Source: Ctena decussata
Taxonomy: Eukaryota > Mollusca > Bivalvia > Lucinida > Lucinidae
Length of the DNA stretch: 64,000 nucleotides
Reading direction: 5' to 3'
NCBI GenBank assembly: GCA_963989385.1
Contig: OZ022510.1
Location: 1,138,865-1,202,864, forward strand
Made by a program: the position numbers and the translations under genes. Under the pieces are notes generated by a model that did no database searches, was not told where the DNA came from, and worked only from the letters and a program-made list of their open reading frames with translations. The stretch's first letter is position 1. Each line of letters opens with the position of its first letter. Positions 1-11,966 of the stretch are shown piece by piece.

Positions 1-1625
1 ATTAATTTATTTTCCACGATGATGATTATTTCTTCGGGGTAACGTGACCTGATTAAATATGGTGCATGAAGCTCAACAGAATCTCCGTCTTTGTCCTCTA
101 ATGTGTATATATTATTTATTATACGATTGTTTAATTGTCGAATCTGAACTGAAGATTCTGGAGTATCATCAACTGAAGCTGAGTACAAAAGCGCAAGATA
201 TTCACCAACTGGACATACTGAAGGCACCGGATATTTAGTCAAAAATTTGTGATCTTGAACAAATCTGTTATCCGTTGTTATGCTAAAAATTTGAACTGAT
301 TTACCGACTGCCACAACGACTTTGCCCACACCTGCGAGAGCAAGATCGGATGGCGAATAATCTAATTTTCTGTAACAAATTACCCTAAAATCTGAGGAGA
401 CTAACTTCAAAATATCATTGGTATGATCAATAAACACCATGCTTTCATTCTCTAATAGGATGCTGCCAATGTGGTCACACGGCTTCCTACCATAGTTATT
501 TATAGAGATGTCGTAATATGCAAATGACAAGCCTACGCGTAGATCGGATTCAAAGAATGTACTTTTAGAATAGCCAGTTACTGTGCTATTACTAGCAGAT
601 TTCACATTAGACTTCATTTCTTGCTCTCTGGTCGCTTCACAACGCACTTCATCCGAACTGGTTGAAAATCCACCAGCATCACATAAATTGCCTGCACCAG
701 TTGTCTTCTCATCCTGACTTGCAGTGACGGTAGCGGTTTCTTTATCATCTAGGAGACTTCTTTCTATCTGTGTGTGACGTTTCAGCCTTTCTTCTATTAA
801 CGTTTTCACAGACAGTAGTCTTTGAACTTCATCTGAAGTGGGAATATTTACCGATGATGGCAGTAAAATGTCTCTTTCTTCCTGGATCTTCAGAACATTT
901 TTTATCATGCTCTGAGTTTTCGCTGTTTCATCCTTTACTATAGTTTTTTGCTGGTTAGAACCATACTTTAACACAGTATTGGCTAATTCAATATGTTCTG
1001 TTAATGTGTCTTTGAAAAGTCTACTTTCTTCGATACAAGCTGCTAGGTCTGCCCTTCCTGCTTTCATTTTCTCACCTAAAGCTTCGGTCACATCGTGGTG
1101 TAAGTATGCTATTAAATTTTTAAGCTCTTCCCGAAACTTAGATCGGTGTTCATTTATATCGACACATTTACTTTCAAACACTTTAAGCCGGCTTTCTTTA
1201 TTTAGTAGACCCTTTTCTACTTTAAGAATAAGTTCTTTTGTGCCATCCATAAAGTCACGCTGAAATGCGTCTTCGTCAGTCAGCAGTGTGTCGATATCTT
1301 CCACCTCAGCACAACTTCTGTGTGCACTTTTCATACATGCCGGGCACACGAACTCCTGGTGCGTCAAACATTTATATTCTACCCGTCTTTCTTGATGAAC
1401 TTTACACACCCCAATTTCAGCTAGTTTCTTAAATACTGCAATATTGTTAGGCAAATTTTCTCCTTTTAATACCCTGTGACTGCGTGTTACTTTGAATTTG
1501 TTGTGCTGTTCTAAACATGTTTCACATAAATGTTCTATACAGTCGATACAAAAACAGTAAATACTAGACACTTTCCCTTGAAGATTACAAGGTGCACAAT
1601 TATATTTGATACTTTCCGATGCCAT
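1..1625 (-). CDS. B-box zinc-finger (TRIM-like) protein, 3' end beyond window
   Basis: An uninterrupted minus-strand frame of 541 codons runs from an ATG at 1625 to the window edge with no stop, so the C-terminus is missing. The N-terminus has a Cys-rich B-box-1-like module (NCAPCNLQGK, then YCFCIDC and CETC, residues about 9-45). A second B-box follows (CKVHQE, CLTHQEFVCPAC, HRSC, about residues 75-110). Next comes a long charged helical stretch of about 200 residues consistent with the TRIM coiled coil, and then a region rich in short beta-type segments that could be the start of an NHL-like propeller. No RING precedes the B-boxes, as is common in the large bivalve family of RING-less B-box proteins often annotated TRIM56- or TRIM33-like. 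Those proteins are thought to act in immune or developmental signalling; the role here is unknown. The coding part in the window is a single exon. Confidence 0.85.
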   Translation of the reverse strand, partial: MASESIKYNCAPCNLQGKVSSIYCFCIDCIEHLCETCLEQHNKFKVTRSHRVLKGENLPNNIAVFKKLAEIGVCKVHQERRVEYKCLTHQEFVCPACMKSAHRSCAEVEDIDTLLTDEDAFQRDFMDGTKELILKVEKGLLNKESRLKVFESKCVDINEHRSKFREELKNLIAYLHHDVTEALGEKMKAGRADLAACIEESRLFKDTLTEHIELANTVLKYGSNQQKTIVKDETAKTQSMIKNVLKIQEERDILLPSSVNIPTSDEVQRLLSVKTLIEERLKRHTQIERSLLDDKETATVTASQDEKTTGAGNLCDAGGFSTSSDEVRCEATREQEMKSNVKSASNSTVTGYSKSTFFESDLRVGLSFAYYDISINNYGRKPCDHIGSILLENESMVFIDHTNDILKLVSSDFRVICYRKLDYSPSDLALAGVGKVVVAVGKSVQIFSITTDNRFVQDHKFLTKYPVPSVCPVGEYLALLYSASVDDTPESSVQIRQLNNRIINNIYTLEDKDGDSVELHAPYLIRSRYPEEIIIIVENKL

Positions 1626-1838
1626 TCGTCTTTGGAACTTTAAATTGTGTTGTCTTAAATAAATCTGTCCTGTAGAATGAATTAATAGATGAGTTAATGG
1701 AAATAGATCCTTTATCGCTTACGCATCTGTACTTGTGTTATCTCGAGACCAGAGACCGAGATGAGGAACAGCATCGCACGTACGAAGACTTCGGTCGGAC
1801 TGTGCACCAATGCAGCCTAATGATAGTATTCTTTCTCG

Positions 1839-1846
1839 TTATATAG
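1839..1846 (-). promoter_or_regulatory. possible TATA box for the B-box gene
   Basis: CTATATAA on the minus strand lies about 210 bp before the B-box gene ATG at 1625. A transcription start about 30 bp downstream would leave a 5' UTR of roughly 180 nt. This is a motif match only. The rest of 1626-2360 shows no gene or repeat I recognise. Confidence 0.3.
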
Positions 1847-2360
1847 ATTCACTAGACATAAACAGGTCACAAAAACTGAGGAAACTCTGATAAGACTGTG
1901 CAAATGTGCAAGCTAATCTGCTTCTCGGGTGTGGTCTAAGTTATGATAATGCCTTTTTCATGAGATATGCACATCATATGACATCTTCAGATAGCGGTTA
2001 AAGAAGTCAGGATGTCGTTATCGCAAAAGATAACCTTAAAAGTTTACATGTCGACCCTTGAGGTACATGATTTGACAAAATGTCTGTCATAATTTTGGTT
2101 TGTTTAGAAAGGTTGTGGGTTCGAGTTATTTGTCTAACCTTTGGATTGATTCGTACTCGGCATTATCTCTCACGTTCTCGAGATTAGCAGACAGGGTGTC
2201 CCCTAACTGTCGGGGCTATAATCAACTCGGTCCCAAACCATCTCGTACAAGTCACAACGATTTCAGTCACCTTGCAATACAGTTCTCAGTCATTTTGACA
2301 CTATAAGAACTCTTCGGCCCCGGTTACATTTTGTAGTTTGACTGAATGAACTCAGTAAAT

Positions 2361-2596
2361 GAGCCGCGACACGACAAAACCAACAATGTGGTTGTGCGTC
2401 CAGCGCAGACTCAGATCAGCCTGGTCATCCGCTCAGTCTGATCAGAGTCTTCGCTGTCCGAATGGAGGTAGCTTAGGCCCTTATGTACCCTTTAAGTGCT
2501 TAGCGAAGAGTCTGATCGGATTGGGCTGATGCCCAGGCTGATCTGAGTGAGTACTGGGCGCACAACCACATTGTTGGTTTTGTCGTGTCGCGGCTC
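2361..2596. repeat. GAGCCGCG fold-back MITE, copy 1
   Basis: The element begins GAGCCGCGACACGAC and ends with its reverse complement. Both halves carry matching blocks (CAGATCAGCCTGG, CCGCCCAGTCTGATCAG and the mirror versions), so nearly the whole element can fold into one hairpin. It is flanked by AAAT on both sides, consistent with a 4 bp target duplication. No coding capacity. Confidence 0.9.
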
Positions 2597-2640
2597 AAAT
2601 AATTAACATGATGCGACACACTAATGAATAAAATAAATTT

Positions 2641-2807
2641 GAGTCGGAACACGACAAAACCAACAGAATGGCACGTGCGCCCAGCGAAGACTCAGATCAG
2701 CCTGGACATCCACCCAGTCTGATTAGTCTTCATCGTCGGCATGGGGGTAGCTTAGAGCCTTTGCTACCTTTTAGTTAGTCTTCGTTAGTTTTGTCGTGTG
2801 GCGGGTC
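2641..2807. repeat. GAGCCGCG fold-back MITE, copy 2 (internally deleted)
   Basis: A diverged copy of the same family with start GAGTCGGAACACGAC and end GTCGTGTGGCGGGTC. It is about 70 bp shorter because much of the second arm is missing. Confidence 0.8.
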
Positions 2808-3039
2808 AAATGTACTTGTAAACGTAAAACTTTGAAGTGGATGAAATATATTAAGCTTTCAGTAGCTTTCGTTCAAATCGTTTGCACTTTGTACTTATAT
2901 GTATATTTTATTAATAAGTGACTTATGTTTAAACTAAATATTCTGTTAGCCTAATCATGCTATTATAAGTATACTCAGCTACAACGCGTACACTTTTACT
3001 TTAACAAATACGTTTCTGTGGCTTACAGCTTCAAATGTC

Positions 3040-4950
3040 ACATTTAACAAGAGCTCCGCTGAGCGGGGCAATATACGCCCGTTGGGGCTTAAAGTTGGAA
3101 AGACAACAAGAGATGACAGAACTTTTGTCAGTAGCTAAATCTTCAATAATAAGGCAGATATAAAACTACAAAACAAACGAAGCGTAGTATGAAATTCCTA
3201 GAAAAATAACAAAGGGGCATAATTCCCTCAGAACTGAAAGTAGGATCATGGTTCTTGTTTTCTGCATATGGTCTGATATTTGTACAAACTTTCATGAAGA
3301 AATCTTAAACGGTTTTCAAGATATGGAGCAGACACGAAATTACTATGTGAAAAATACAAAGGTGCATAATTCCGTCAAAACTGTAAGTAGGGTTATGGTT
3401 CTTTTTCTCTGCACATTGTCTGATGAAGCTTCATATTTGTATAAACTTTTATGAAGAAATCTTATACACTTTTTGAGATATGGAGCGGACAAATAATGTT
3501 ACCTTTTGAGCTTTGACCTCTAAGTGTGACCTTGACCTTTGTTGGACATTGTTGAAATACAAGTTCTGCAAGCCTCGATAAGGTGAACATTGGACTCGAG
3601 TTTTATAAAAAATCTTTCAAGAGGTTAAGGACATATGGAGTGGACACGAATTTAATACAAAATTACAATACAAGGGGCGTAATTTTGTTACAAGTGAAAG
3701 TAGGGTTATGGTTCTTTTTCCCTGCATGTCATCTGATGGTGCTTTATATGTATACAAACTTTCATGAAGAAATCTTAAACGGTTTTTGAGATATGGAGCG
3801 GACACGAAGTTTATGTGAAATTACTTTAAGAAAAATACAAAGGGACATTATTCCGTCAAAACAGAATAGGCTTATGGTTCTTTTTCTCCGCACATTGTTT
3901 GATGGTGCTTTATATTTATACAAACTTTCATGAAGAAATCTTATACGGTTTTCGAGATACAAAGCTTATAATTATTAAATTACTATACAAAGAATACAAA
4001 GGGGCGTAATTATGTTAAAAGTAAAAGTAGGATTATGGTCCTTTTTCTCTGCACATCGTCTAATGTACAAACTTTCATGACGAGATCTTAAACGGTTTTT
4101 GAGATATGGAGCGGACACGAAGTGTATATGAAAATATTTACATTCTTGGTGTATTTACTGAAAAGCCCATTAGTAAACCGTTGGAACGTAATGTAGTTTA
4201 CATTCCAATAATTACATTGAGACACGCGACGTCAGTGACGTAAAGATAAACAATGGCTCTGTGCAACCTGATTGGACGTCAGCAACGTCATGACGTCATA
4301 CATGCCGTTCTGCTGTTAGCAGAAAAACTGCGTTTACATATTTTACTGCTTCAATTTTAGCGCTTATATAAGATTTTTCATGAAAGATTTAATTGAAATG
4401 AATGTAAATATAAGCAATGAACTTAATTTTTCTGAGATTTATCGAAATGTAAACTACATTGGGTCACTAGCAAAGTTTACATGAACCCCTTCGGGGTTCA
4501 TTCACTTTGCACGTGACCTAATGTAGTTTATATTCCGATAAACCTCAGAAAAATGAAATTCATTCCTTAATTACTATATGAAAAATACAAAGGAATATAA
4601 TTCCATCAAAAATGAAAATAGGGTTATGGTTCTTTTTCTCTGCACATTGTCTGATGATGCTTTATATTTGTACAAACTTTCATGAAGAAATCTTAAACAG
4701 TTTTCAAGATATGGAGCGGACACGAAATTTTATCATTTGACCTTTGACCTCTAAGTGTGACCTTGACTTTTGTCGGACATCATTGACGTATTAGTTCTGC
4801 ACATCGTCTTGATAAGGCGAACATTTGACCCAAGTTTCAAAAAAATCTTTCAAGGGGTTAAGGAGATATGGAGCGGACACGAAAAGTTAACGGACAGACG
4901 GACGGACAGACAGACAGACGGACAGACAGACAAACAGACGGACGGAGGTC
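3040..4950 (+). repeat. tandemly amplified repeat block with GACG/GACA tail
   Basis: A motif with the core TTATGGTTCTTTTTCTCTGC, followed by an AACTTTCATGAAGAAATCTT segment and then GATATGGAGCGGACACGAA, recurs around 3245, 3393, 3705, 3872, 4032 and 4621. The block ends in a degenerate GACGGACAGACA microsatellite (about 4890-4945), typical of a molluscan dispersed repeat tail. A hairpin element interrupts it at about 4190-4570. Short open frames here are repeat products, not genes. Confidence 0.75.
4415..4570. repeat. palindromic element with CCCCTTCGGGG tip
   Basis: Two arms of about 70 bp mirror each other (ATTTTTCTGAGATTTATCG and AATGTAAACTACATT against the opposite arm) and meet at a perfect GAACCCCTTCGGGGTTC tip near 4483-4500. 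It sits inside the repeat block and probably inserted into it. Confidence 0.75.
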
Positions 4951-5139
4951 ACGACATAATACGACCCGTCTTCGACGTGCGTATAAAAATTATGATTATT
5001 GAATGCTCAGTATATGCACACAAGTTAATATCATGTTTAGTATTGCAGTACAATTTAACCATGGGTGACTGCGTTCTGTATTTAAATTCATCAAAACGAC
5101 TAAATGTACAACAATTCTGTCGATAAGAGTGCTCAGTGG

Positions 5140-5520
5140 CTCTTTTCTCGAAGTAATTTATTTCTTCCATTCTTTACACTCCTGTTTTGAAGAGAGGAAG
5201 AATATACAAGTTTTGTGCCATTATTTGGGGTAACTGAATGGCCGGGACCCATGTATCGGGTATATACAGCTGACTGTCGTTATCTGAAACACTGATATCT
5301 CAAAGCGCCCTCTTACATTAAATAATAATTCCAACTCACCTTCTAAATACTAGTTTAGCGCAATTTGATTGGGCAAGAGCCAACAGAAAACGGCGTTTAT
5401 ACTTCGATAAACTCCATGAACCTGAAATCTGGAACTACTTGGAACTATTTTCTTGGTGGCAATTTCTAAGATGCACACTGTAACTGACAGTTTTGAGAAA
5501 ACAATGTCCAGTTGGAATTA
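5140..5520. other. intergenic stretch, no feature seen
   Basis: AT-rich sequence without a convincing gene, known repeat or conserved motif. Confidence 0.5.
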
Positions 5521-5521
5521 T

Positions 5522-5675
5522 GAGAAATGAATTTAATTTTTGTAAGTTTTATGGATGTGTAAACGCCTGCGAATCACTCACAAACTTAACATAAAGCCTT
5601 CGGGCTTTATTCAGTTTGTGAGTGATTCGCCGGCGGTTACACATCGATAAAATTCACAAAAATAAAGTTCATTCC
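5522..5675. repeat. palindromic element with AAGCCTTCGGGCTTT tip
   Basis: The arms (GATGTGTAAACGCC...GAATCACTCACAAAC) mirror each other around AAAGCCTTCGGGCTTT. It shares its outer bases and tip style with the elements at 4415-4570 and 24045-24150. Confidence 0.75.
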
Positions 5676-5732
5676 TATAATATAACTTGGACACATTTCC
5701 TATTTTTCTCCTCAAAATTTCAACTCCTGTTA

Positions 5733-5824
5733 TTTATCTCAAACTACTGATATCTCAAAGTAAATTTTCTGGAACCAGAAAATTTACTGTGAGATACTGT
5801 GAGATATCAGTAGTTTGAGATAAA
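5733..5824. repeat. long hairpin
   Basis: TATCTCAAACTACTGATATC and AGTAAATTTTCTGG are mirrored by CCAGAAAATTTACT and GATATCAGTAGTTTGAGATA, leaving a loop of only a few bases. Probably a small fold-back element. Confidence 0.7.
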
Positions 5825-6049
5825 CTTCGACTTTGAGATTTGGAGAATTGACTGCACTTCTTTGTCGTTTTGGGTGTGAGGGCGGGATTTGGGATCTGAT
5901 TGTATACACAGTTCCAAGCCAAACCCAGAATGTCACTCTAATTGCCTGATAGCATATTACTGGCCAATGCAACGACAACTTAGCACGTGACATAGTCTCA
6001 CAAACAAATCGCACGTGGTCAATATCCTACATAAGTCCGTGATTTTACC

Positions 6050-6860
6050 TTACAGTTAATGGAGTGATGTATACCCGTTTAATGAAAACAATTTAACACC
6101 ACTTTTAATAAAATTACCCTACTTTGAAAGAACACAACGCGTCGGAAATGCATGATGCGCCAACTTCCATGTGCAGGTCATGAGGAGGCTGATTCTTCGC
6201 CATAGATCGCAAACATTTAGCAGACACTTGCATTTGTCATTTGTTTTTCCGCCATCTTTGTGCAAAGCTTGTAAGATGTAGTAACAGTAACTAAGTAGGC
6301 AGAGCTTAGCGGCTGTTCTCGGAACTGTGTATTAATGTTTGATTATTGCCCATCTTTCTACTTTACGTCTGTCCGTGTCTCCATGTATCTGCTCTTCCTT
6401 CACGTTTCCGTCCCACGTTTGTGTAGAAGATTTCTCAGAAGTTAACCCTTTTTTGACTAGTGAACCTGTCCATCCTTATCATCTGGAAAAAGTCCATTCC
6501 TAGTCGTGTGGCGGCTTTCTGGGGATTGTTTTCATTTTTGTTGTTTTTGCATAAAAAAATCCTGTAACCGAAGAGTGTTGACTCTGATCAGACGCCGCGT
6601 TCTGCGGCGTCTGAACTGGGTCTGAACTGTTTTCATGTGTCCCTAAAAACTGTTGTCAGTCTTGAAAGGGTTAAGAATTCTAAGTTCTTGACACTTGCCG
6701 TCGGAATAACGTTTAAACATGGCACCTTCTACTGAATGACAGACAAATATTGACACATTTATACCGAGTGGACTGGTCTGTCCTTATCACATAGATCAGT
6801 CCTTTTGTCAATTAAGGGGTGTCATCATCATTTTTATTTATTTTTAAGGAGAAATACGTA
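6050..6860. other. intergenic stretch with one short hairpin
   Basis: No gene is recognisable. At 6583-6615 a GATCAGACGCCGCG / CGCGGCGTCTGA hairpin resembles the core of the element at 23375-23510. Confidence 0.45.
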
Positions 6861-6863
6861 TTT

Positions 6864-7095
6864 GAGCCGCGACACGACAAAACTAAGAAAGTGGTTGTGC
6901 GCCCAGCGCACTCAGATCAGCCTGAGCATTCGCCCAGTCTGATCAGGGTCTTCGCTCTCCGCTTTGCGCTAGATTAGACCCTTTAGCTACCGTTTAAGCG
7001 CTTAGCAAAGTCTGATCCGACCAGGAGGATGCCCTGGCTAATCAAAGTCTGCGCTGGGCGCACAACCACATTGTTGGGTTTCTCGGTGCGCGGCT
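6864..7095. repeat. GAGCCGCG fold-back MITE, copy 3
   Basis: Same family and internal blocks. The right terminus is eroded (GCGCGGCT). ATTT lies next to both ends. Confidence 0.85.
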
Positions 7096-7307
7096 TATTT
7101 GTCTAAATCAAAAAGTAAACAGTCTGATCTGGGTTCGGACTGTTTGCCTAGATGTTCTATTTATGGGACGCAATGCATTGAAGGGTTGATCCGTGTCTTC
7201 TTTTCCAAACCCAATTTTCGTCGAATGTCTCTCAGACAGGACCCTAAAACGACATTCCAGGCTTATTCATTTTTCTGTTCTTTTTTCAGTTTTCTTTTAT
7301 CTCAGTG

Positions 7308-7466
7308 AGTGAGTGAACTCGGGTTTAACGTCCCACCAAAAACGAGGTCATATGGAGACGGGACCTCGGTTTAAAGTCTCATCCGAAAGACCGGAGAAGC
7401 GGGGATCGATTTAGCGACCCCTGGGTTGGTAGTCTGGAGTGTTATCCACTACACTACAGCCGCTCC
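7308..7466 (-). repeat. tRNA-derived SINE
   Basis: Read on the minus strand, a tRNA-like head with an A-box-like TAGTGTAGTGGATAACAC and a B-box-like GATCGATCCCC is followed by a conserved body ending in a TCACTCACTCAC-type tail. Anticodon-stem pairing is not maintained, so this is not a functional tRNA gene. Confidence 0.6.
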
Positions 7467-7848
7467 CTTCTTTTGTCTCAACATTAAATATTTCATCAAA
7501 TATTTCTCAGGAACAGTTCAAGCCAAATACTCAAACCAGTTTAATCATACTCAAACATAACTAGTTTTTTTCGTGTACGATAATGGACTTTCATGACCCA
7601 TTTATGTTCCTGTTATTCATTTTCGTCTTTCTCTGTATAAGCCAAAGGTTTCCGAGAACTTTTTCAAGCTAGAAACCTCGAATATCGTAAAATATACAAA
7701 CATGAATGGTTGTATAGTGTCAGAGAACAAAAACAATTTTTTGCCCTTGTTGTAACAACGGTTTAAATTTTGTCTTAGAAGGGAAACCCCCATATTAAAG
7801 ATAAATTGTGTAATACTGATTTGGATACTTGAGTCATTCTAGAGATGG

Positions 7849-7945
7849 TTCCAGCGGGTATCCATACCAGAGGACATTACTGATTACAGCGGGTATCCAA
7901 ACCAGAGGACATTACTGATTCCAGCGGGTATCCATTACATAGGAT
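7849..7945. repeat. three-copy tandem repeat, period about 36 bp
   Basis: CCAGCGGGTATCCA...CAGAGGACATTACTGATT occurs three times in a row with a few substitutions; the third unit degenerates. Non-coding. Confidence 0.75.
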
Positions 7946-8409
7946 ATGCCAACAGATTCCTTGTGCCTTACTGCAGTGTCAACGCCTACAAATACTCCTT
8001 TTATCCGTCCAGTATTTGCCTCTGGAAAGCTTACCAGCAGAGCTCATCACTGCTGAGCTCCTTCCTTGGATGTTTTCAAGGCAAGGATAGACTCAACAAC
8101 TCCTTAGACCAGAACAACATGTTTTAATCTGTTTTTAACCCGCGCCGTGGACCTTCCGCCATACATGTAAATATCACATATGCGTGTGAATGTTCCAGAG
8201 GAGCTCAGCGCATTAGTTAAAGAAGAAGAAGAAGAAGAGCAAGAAGAAGAAGAGATGCAAAACACAGTCTTATATTCGAATAAATGCGGTTCCATGAAGA
8301 TAGCCTTAAATGTGGTTAACGCCAAGTGTATAGGGTCGCCGCTGAATAGATCAGATGTGAAAAACTGATATAAAACAACATACATTTTGGTTATTTTATT
8401 GAGTAAGGA

Positions 8410-8726
8410 TTAAACTAAATTGATATTAAGTCTAAAGCCAGTTCCTTCGTCATGTTCGTCACTCACAAACTGTACAGTTGCTCTATCAACACCAATAGGT
8501 AAAGATGGCGTGTAGCTGGAGTCCATTATTAGTTTGTTTCCCATGCTCTGAATACTTATGTAATCACCAGAACGTAGATCAATGTGCTCAAAGCTGAGAA
8601 CCAGGCTATGACCGGATATTGCGTCAACATTCCATGTGCAGATGGTACCCGGTTCGTATGTCTTTGGATAATGTGGACTACCAAGATGCTGACCCGGGCC
8701 GGACACAGTGATATTACGACTGCATT
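8410..8726 (-). CDS. astacin mosaic protease, last exon: C-terminal CUB domain
   Basis: This exon opens after a TTTTCAG acceptor in phase 1 and ends at a TAA. It encodes one CUB domain of about 105 residues: Cys near the start (CSRNITVSG), the SPHYPKTYEPGTICTW block, hydrophobic strands (HSLVLSFEHIDLRSGDYISI) and a terminal strand. CUB domains usually hold two disulfides; this one shows the first Cys pair only. It is the last module of the secreted protease whose catalytic domain lies at 19973-24443. Placement is supported by phase continuity with 9464-9739. Confidence 0.8.
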
Positions 8727-9046
8727 CTGAAAACAATACGTTTGATTAATTTCAAATAATTGATTTAAACAAAATTTCATTCACTATAAATTACATAAAT
8801 ATACTACAATACAATTTCGCAAGTGTATCAGAATTAGAATTTGACAGTAAGCAAACTGCTTATGTATAAATGTGTAAATAAGTCTTAAATCTGTAAAATG
8901 AGTGATTCAAGCATCAGCATATATCATAAATCCGATGAAAAGGTAATGTTTGCTTTTAGCTTAACTAAAACAATATAATAAAATAAACGAATAAACTATG
9001 AAAACACGTGTACGGCAATTTGTAAATAAAATATCAAAAAAGAAAT

Positions 9047-9282
9047 GAGCCGCGACACGACAAAACCAACAATGTGGTTGTGCGCCTAGCACAGACACAG
9101 ATCAGCCTGGGCATCCGCCCAGTCTGATCAGAGCCTTCGCTGTCCGCATGGAGGTAGCTAAGACCCTTAACTACCCTTTGAGCACTTAACGAAGAGTCTG
9201 ATCAAACTGAGCGGATGCCCAGGCTGATCTGAGTCTGTGCTGGGCGCACAACCACATTGTTGGTTTTGTCGTGTCGCGGCTC
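9047..9282. repeat. GAGCCGCG fold-back MITE, copy 4
   Basis: Well-preserved copy inside an intron of the astacin gene, flanked by AAAT on both sides. Confidence 0.9.
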
Positions 9283-9463
9283 AAATCTATTTGATGTTTT
9301 GAATACCAATAAGGAAACAATGTACCTGAAATGCGAATCTGAACTGGTACTAGATAAACAATTTGAGAACATTTCTGCCTCAGCATGACATGTTTATTTT
9401 TATTTTTTTTATTCTCAGAAATCTATAGAACTTTCCCTCGTTAATAAATTTAATACCACGTAC

Positions 9464-9739
9464 TTGACCGTTGAATAAAAGGGCCAGACGGCGACCCTAT
9501 AAATGATGGAAAATTAGCAGAAACGCCAAGTTTGTATTCTCGCCCATAATGCGGCCAAGTGGACAAAATAAAATGGCGGCTTGATGCTGGTAATACGACT
9601 TCATGCTCCTGCTTGTCTGACGTTAGCTTGTAGTGTATGACGTATGATGTGGGGGGCACCGGAGCGGCCAGTGGTGGATCCCAAGTGATGTTAAAGGCTG
9701 TCTGAAGCTGCTCCACCAGGACATTCAATGGTGAGAATC
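9464..9739 (-). CDS. astacin mosaic protease exon: second FN3 domain
   Basis: A 276 bp phase 1-1 exon between a TTGTTACAG acceptor and a GTACGT donor. It encodes a whole fibronectin type III domain: the ITWDPP tryptophan strand, the YVIHYK tyrosine strand and the GREYKLGVSA strand before a G-rich end. FN3 modules are extracellular binding or spacer folds. Its neighbours in the mRNA are a CUB domain on each side. The donor was chosen because only this one gives phase 1 to match the final CUB exon. Confidence 0.8.
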
Positions 9740-10087
9740 CTGTAACAAGAAGAAGTTACTGTATTAATTTTGCCGATTTTAGAAGTTTTTTGAAGTGCTT
9801 CTGTGGTGTTTTTTTTTTTCTTATTATTACTGTATTATCATTTGTTGACGTTCTGTTAATCTTTGACTTTCGTTCTGTTAATCTTTGACTTTCGGTACAT
9901 TATTTGGCTCGCGTCGTGCCTAAATGCAGGGAACTAGCTGACCTTTTGGGTTTTCGTTTGACGTGTTTTTTTTTTTGTTGTTGTTTTTTTTTTTTTGCTT
10001 CAGTGTGCCATCTTTAGGTTTTCCTTTCCCCTTTGGTGTTAAAAGCCGGGTGTGGTAAGCGATTGTATCGGTTCTGGATCGTAACCT

Positions 10088-10235
10088 GGGGTCGTATTAG
10101 TCGTTGCTATGCTGTTGCTAAGGCCTAGTTTCTATAAAAAGAGGTTTCCTACAGCTTTGAAAATTACTCTGGAGGAACAGTCTTTTTCAGACTGTTCCTC
10201 CAGAGCAAATTTCATAGTTCTAGGGAATCTCATCA
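10088..10235. repeat. fold-back family B, copy 1 (one arm truncated)
   Basis: CGTTGCTATGCTGTTGCTAA leads to a palindromic centre, CTGGAGGAACAGTC / GACTGTTCCTCCAG. The outer half of the right arm is missing. Confidence 0.75.
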
Positions 10236-10387
10236 ATTTTTCTGATACAGACACAGTAGACGACAATGCATTGATAAAAAACTAAAACCATCGATTGCAA
10301 CATCCAAACCTAAGCACCAAACTGGAAAAGAAAAACAATAAAGATGGTACAGAAAGCAAAAGAAGACAAGCCAAATGCAAAAAGTTC

Positions 10388-10612
10388 AGGGGCCGTATTG
10401 ATAAAACGACTTAGGTAGTTGCTATGCTGTTGCTAAGGCTGAATTTCTATAAGAGGAGATTCCCTATAAGTATGAAATTTGCTCTGGAGGAACAGTCTGA
10501 AAGAGACTGTTCTCCAGAGCAAATTTCATAGTTGTAGGAAATCTCCTTTATAGAAATTAGGCCTTAGCAACAGCATAGCAACGACTCAAGTGCTTTTATA
10601 AATACGTTCCCA
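10388..10612. repeat. fold-back family B, copy 2 (complete)
   Basis: About 225 bp from GGGGCCGTATTGATAAAACG to its mirror, with the same CTGGAGGAACAGTC centre. A near-perfect hairpin inside an astacin-gene intron. Confidence 0.85.
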
Positions 10613-11188
10613 GTTCTTTCCCAGCAGATGGCCACAATGGCTATCCGAGATAATATACAATGTACAAAAGTCAGAGGCTAATAGAATGTCGAGAGAGAAT
10701 GACAGAGATATAAAACCACACCTTAAGAACCCGGGGATGGGCGTGGGGGGCTTAAACCGTTTTAACATGCCCATAATCGTCACCCTGATTTCTGTTGTGG
10801 TTCATGAACATGCAAGTCATTTATATACATAATAATTAGCCAAAAAGCTCCATAAGACATATTAACATCTATATTTACCTATTTTCTATATTTTAGAGCA
10901 ATGCAGACAGCTTACAGGTGTTCACAGTGCTAGAATTGCAATAAACAATACAAACCATAACAGAAGCACTGCCTTCGTTTAGAACGGTCAGTAAATGTTG
11001 CTGTGTGGGTGTGGGTTAAATTACATGCACATCACACATGTTCTTGATTCTGTTGTGTTCCATAAACATACAAATTATTTATTTTCTGTAATATAAACGT
11101 ATTCATACCTAATTTAGTGCGACAGACGCGCGTTTCTGTATTTAGCAAGGACTTCTAACCAACAGCAAACATATAATCAGAATTAAAT

Positions 11189-11420
11189 GAGCCACGAATT
11201 GACAAAACCAACAAAGTGGCATGTGCGCCCAGCGATATAAGCGTGGGCATCCGCCAGTTCTAATCAGAGCCTTTGCTGTTGGCACGGAGGTATGGTTAAA
11301 CTCTTAGCTAAGCTTTAAGCGCACAGCGAAGACTCAGATCAGACATGACGGATGCCCAGGTTGATCTCAGTCTTTCCTGGGCGCACATGCCATCATACTG
11401 GTTTTGTCGTGTTGTGGCCC
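11189..11420. repeat. GAGCCGCG fold-back MITE, copy 5 (diverged)
   Basis: Ends GAGCCACGAATTGAC and GTCGTGTTGTGGCCC. Internal blocks are recognisable but carry more substitutions than most copies here. Confidence 0.8.
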
Positions 11421-11966
11421 AAATCCAGAGAAGCTGAGCACATAACAGCATGAACAACACTGAAACACTGACACAAAAAGTAGTCCAACAGTTGGACCCC
11501 GATGAGCATCCCCAAAGACAGATGATCCAGTCCCAACCAACTCCACAACACACATAGCAGAAAGTGTTTATGTCGGGGCCATTAATAAAGTCAGAGGCCC
11601 GACCCACAGGCATGCACTTAAAAGAGGCCAGCCAAGTTGCCAGCCATGACTGGGTTGACAACTCAAGCATGCAGTTTGTCGCATTAATGCTTTAAGGGGT
11701 CACCCAAAGGGGCACACAATATCTGGCTGGTTTTAGACAGGCGTCAAGTGGTCTCCAAAAAGTGACTGTTAAACATAGCGGAACCCATTAAGGCTTGACT
11801 GTATTGTATGTTTCTGCCTTCATGCTCAGTTTATTCTCAGATTACAATAATTTGCATTAATCTTCATGTTACCAACTTAATCTTCATGTACAATAAAATA
11901 AAATATTTGTATGTTCATGTACAATAAAATGAAATATTTGTATGAAGTTGTTTGTAAAGAAAGTAC

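Noticed and set aside
4770..5126. Open frame with a DRRTDRQTDGQTD repeat
   Set aside because: Translation of the GACG/GACA microsatellite tail of a dispersed repeat.
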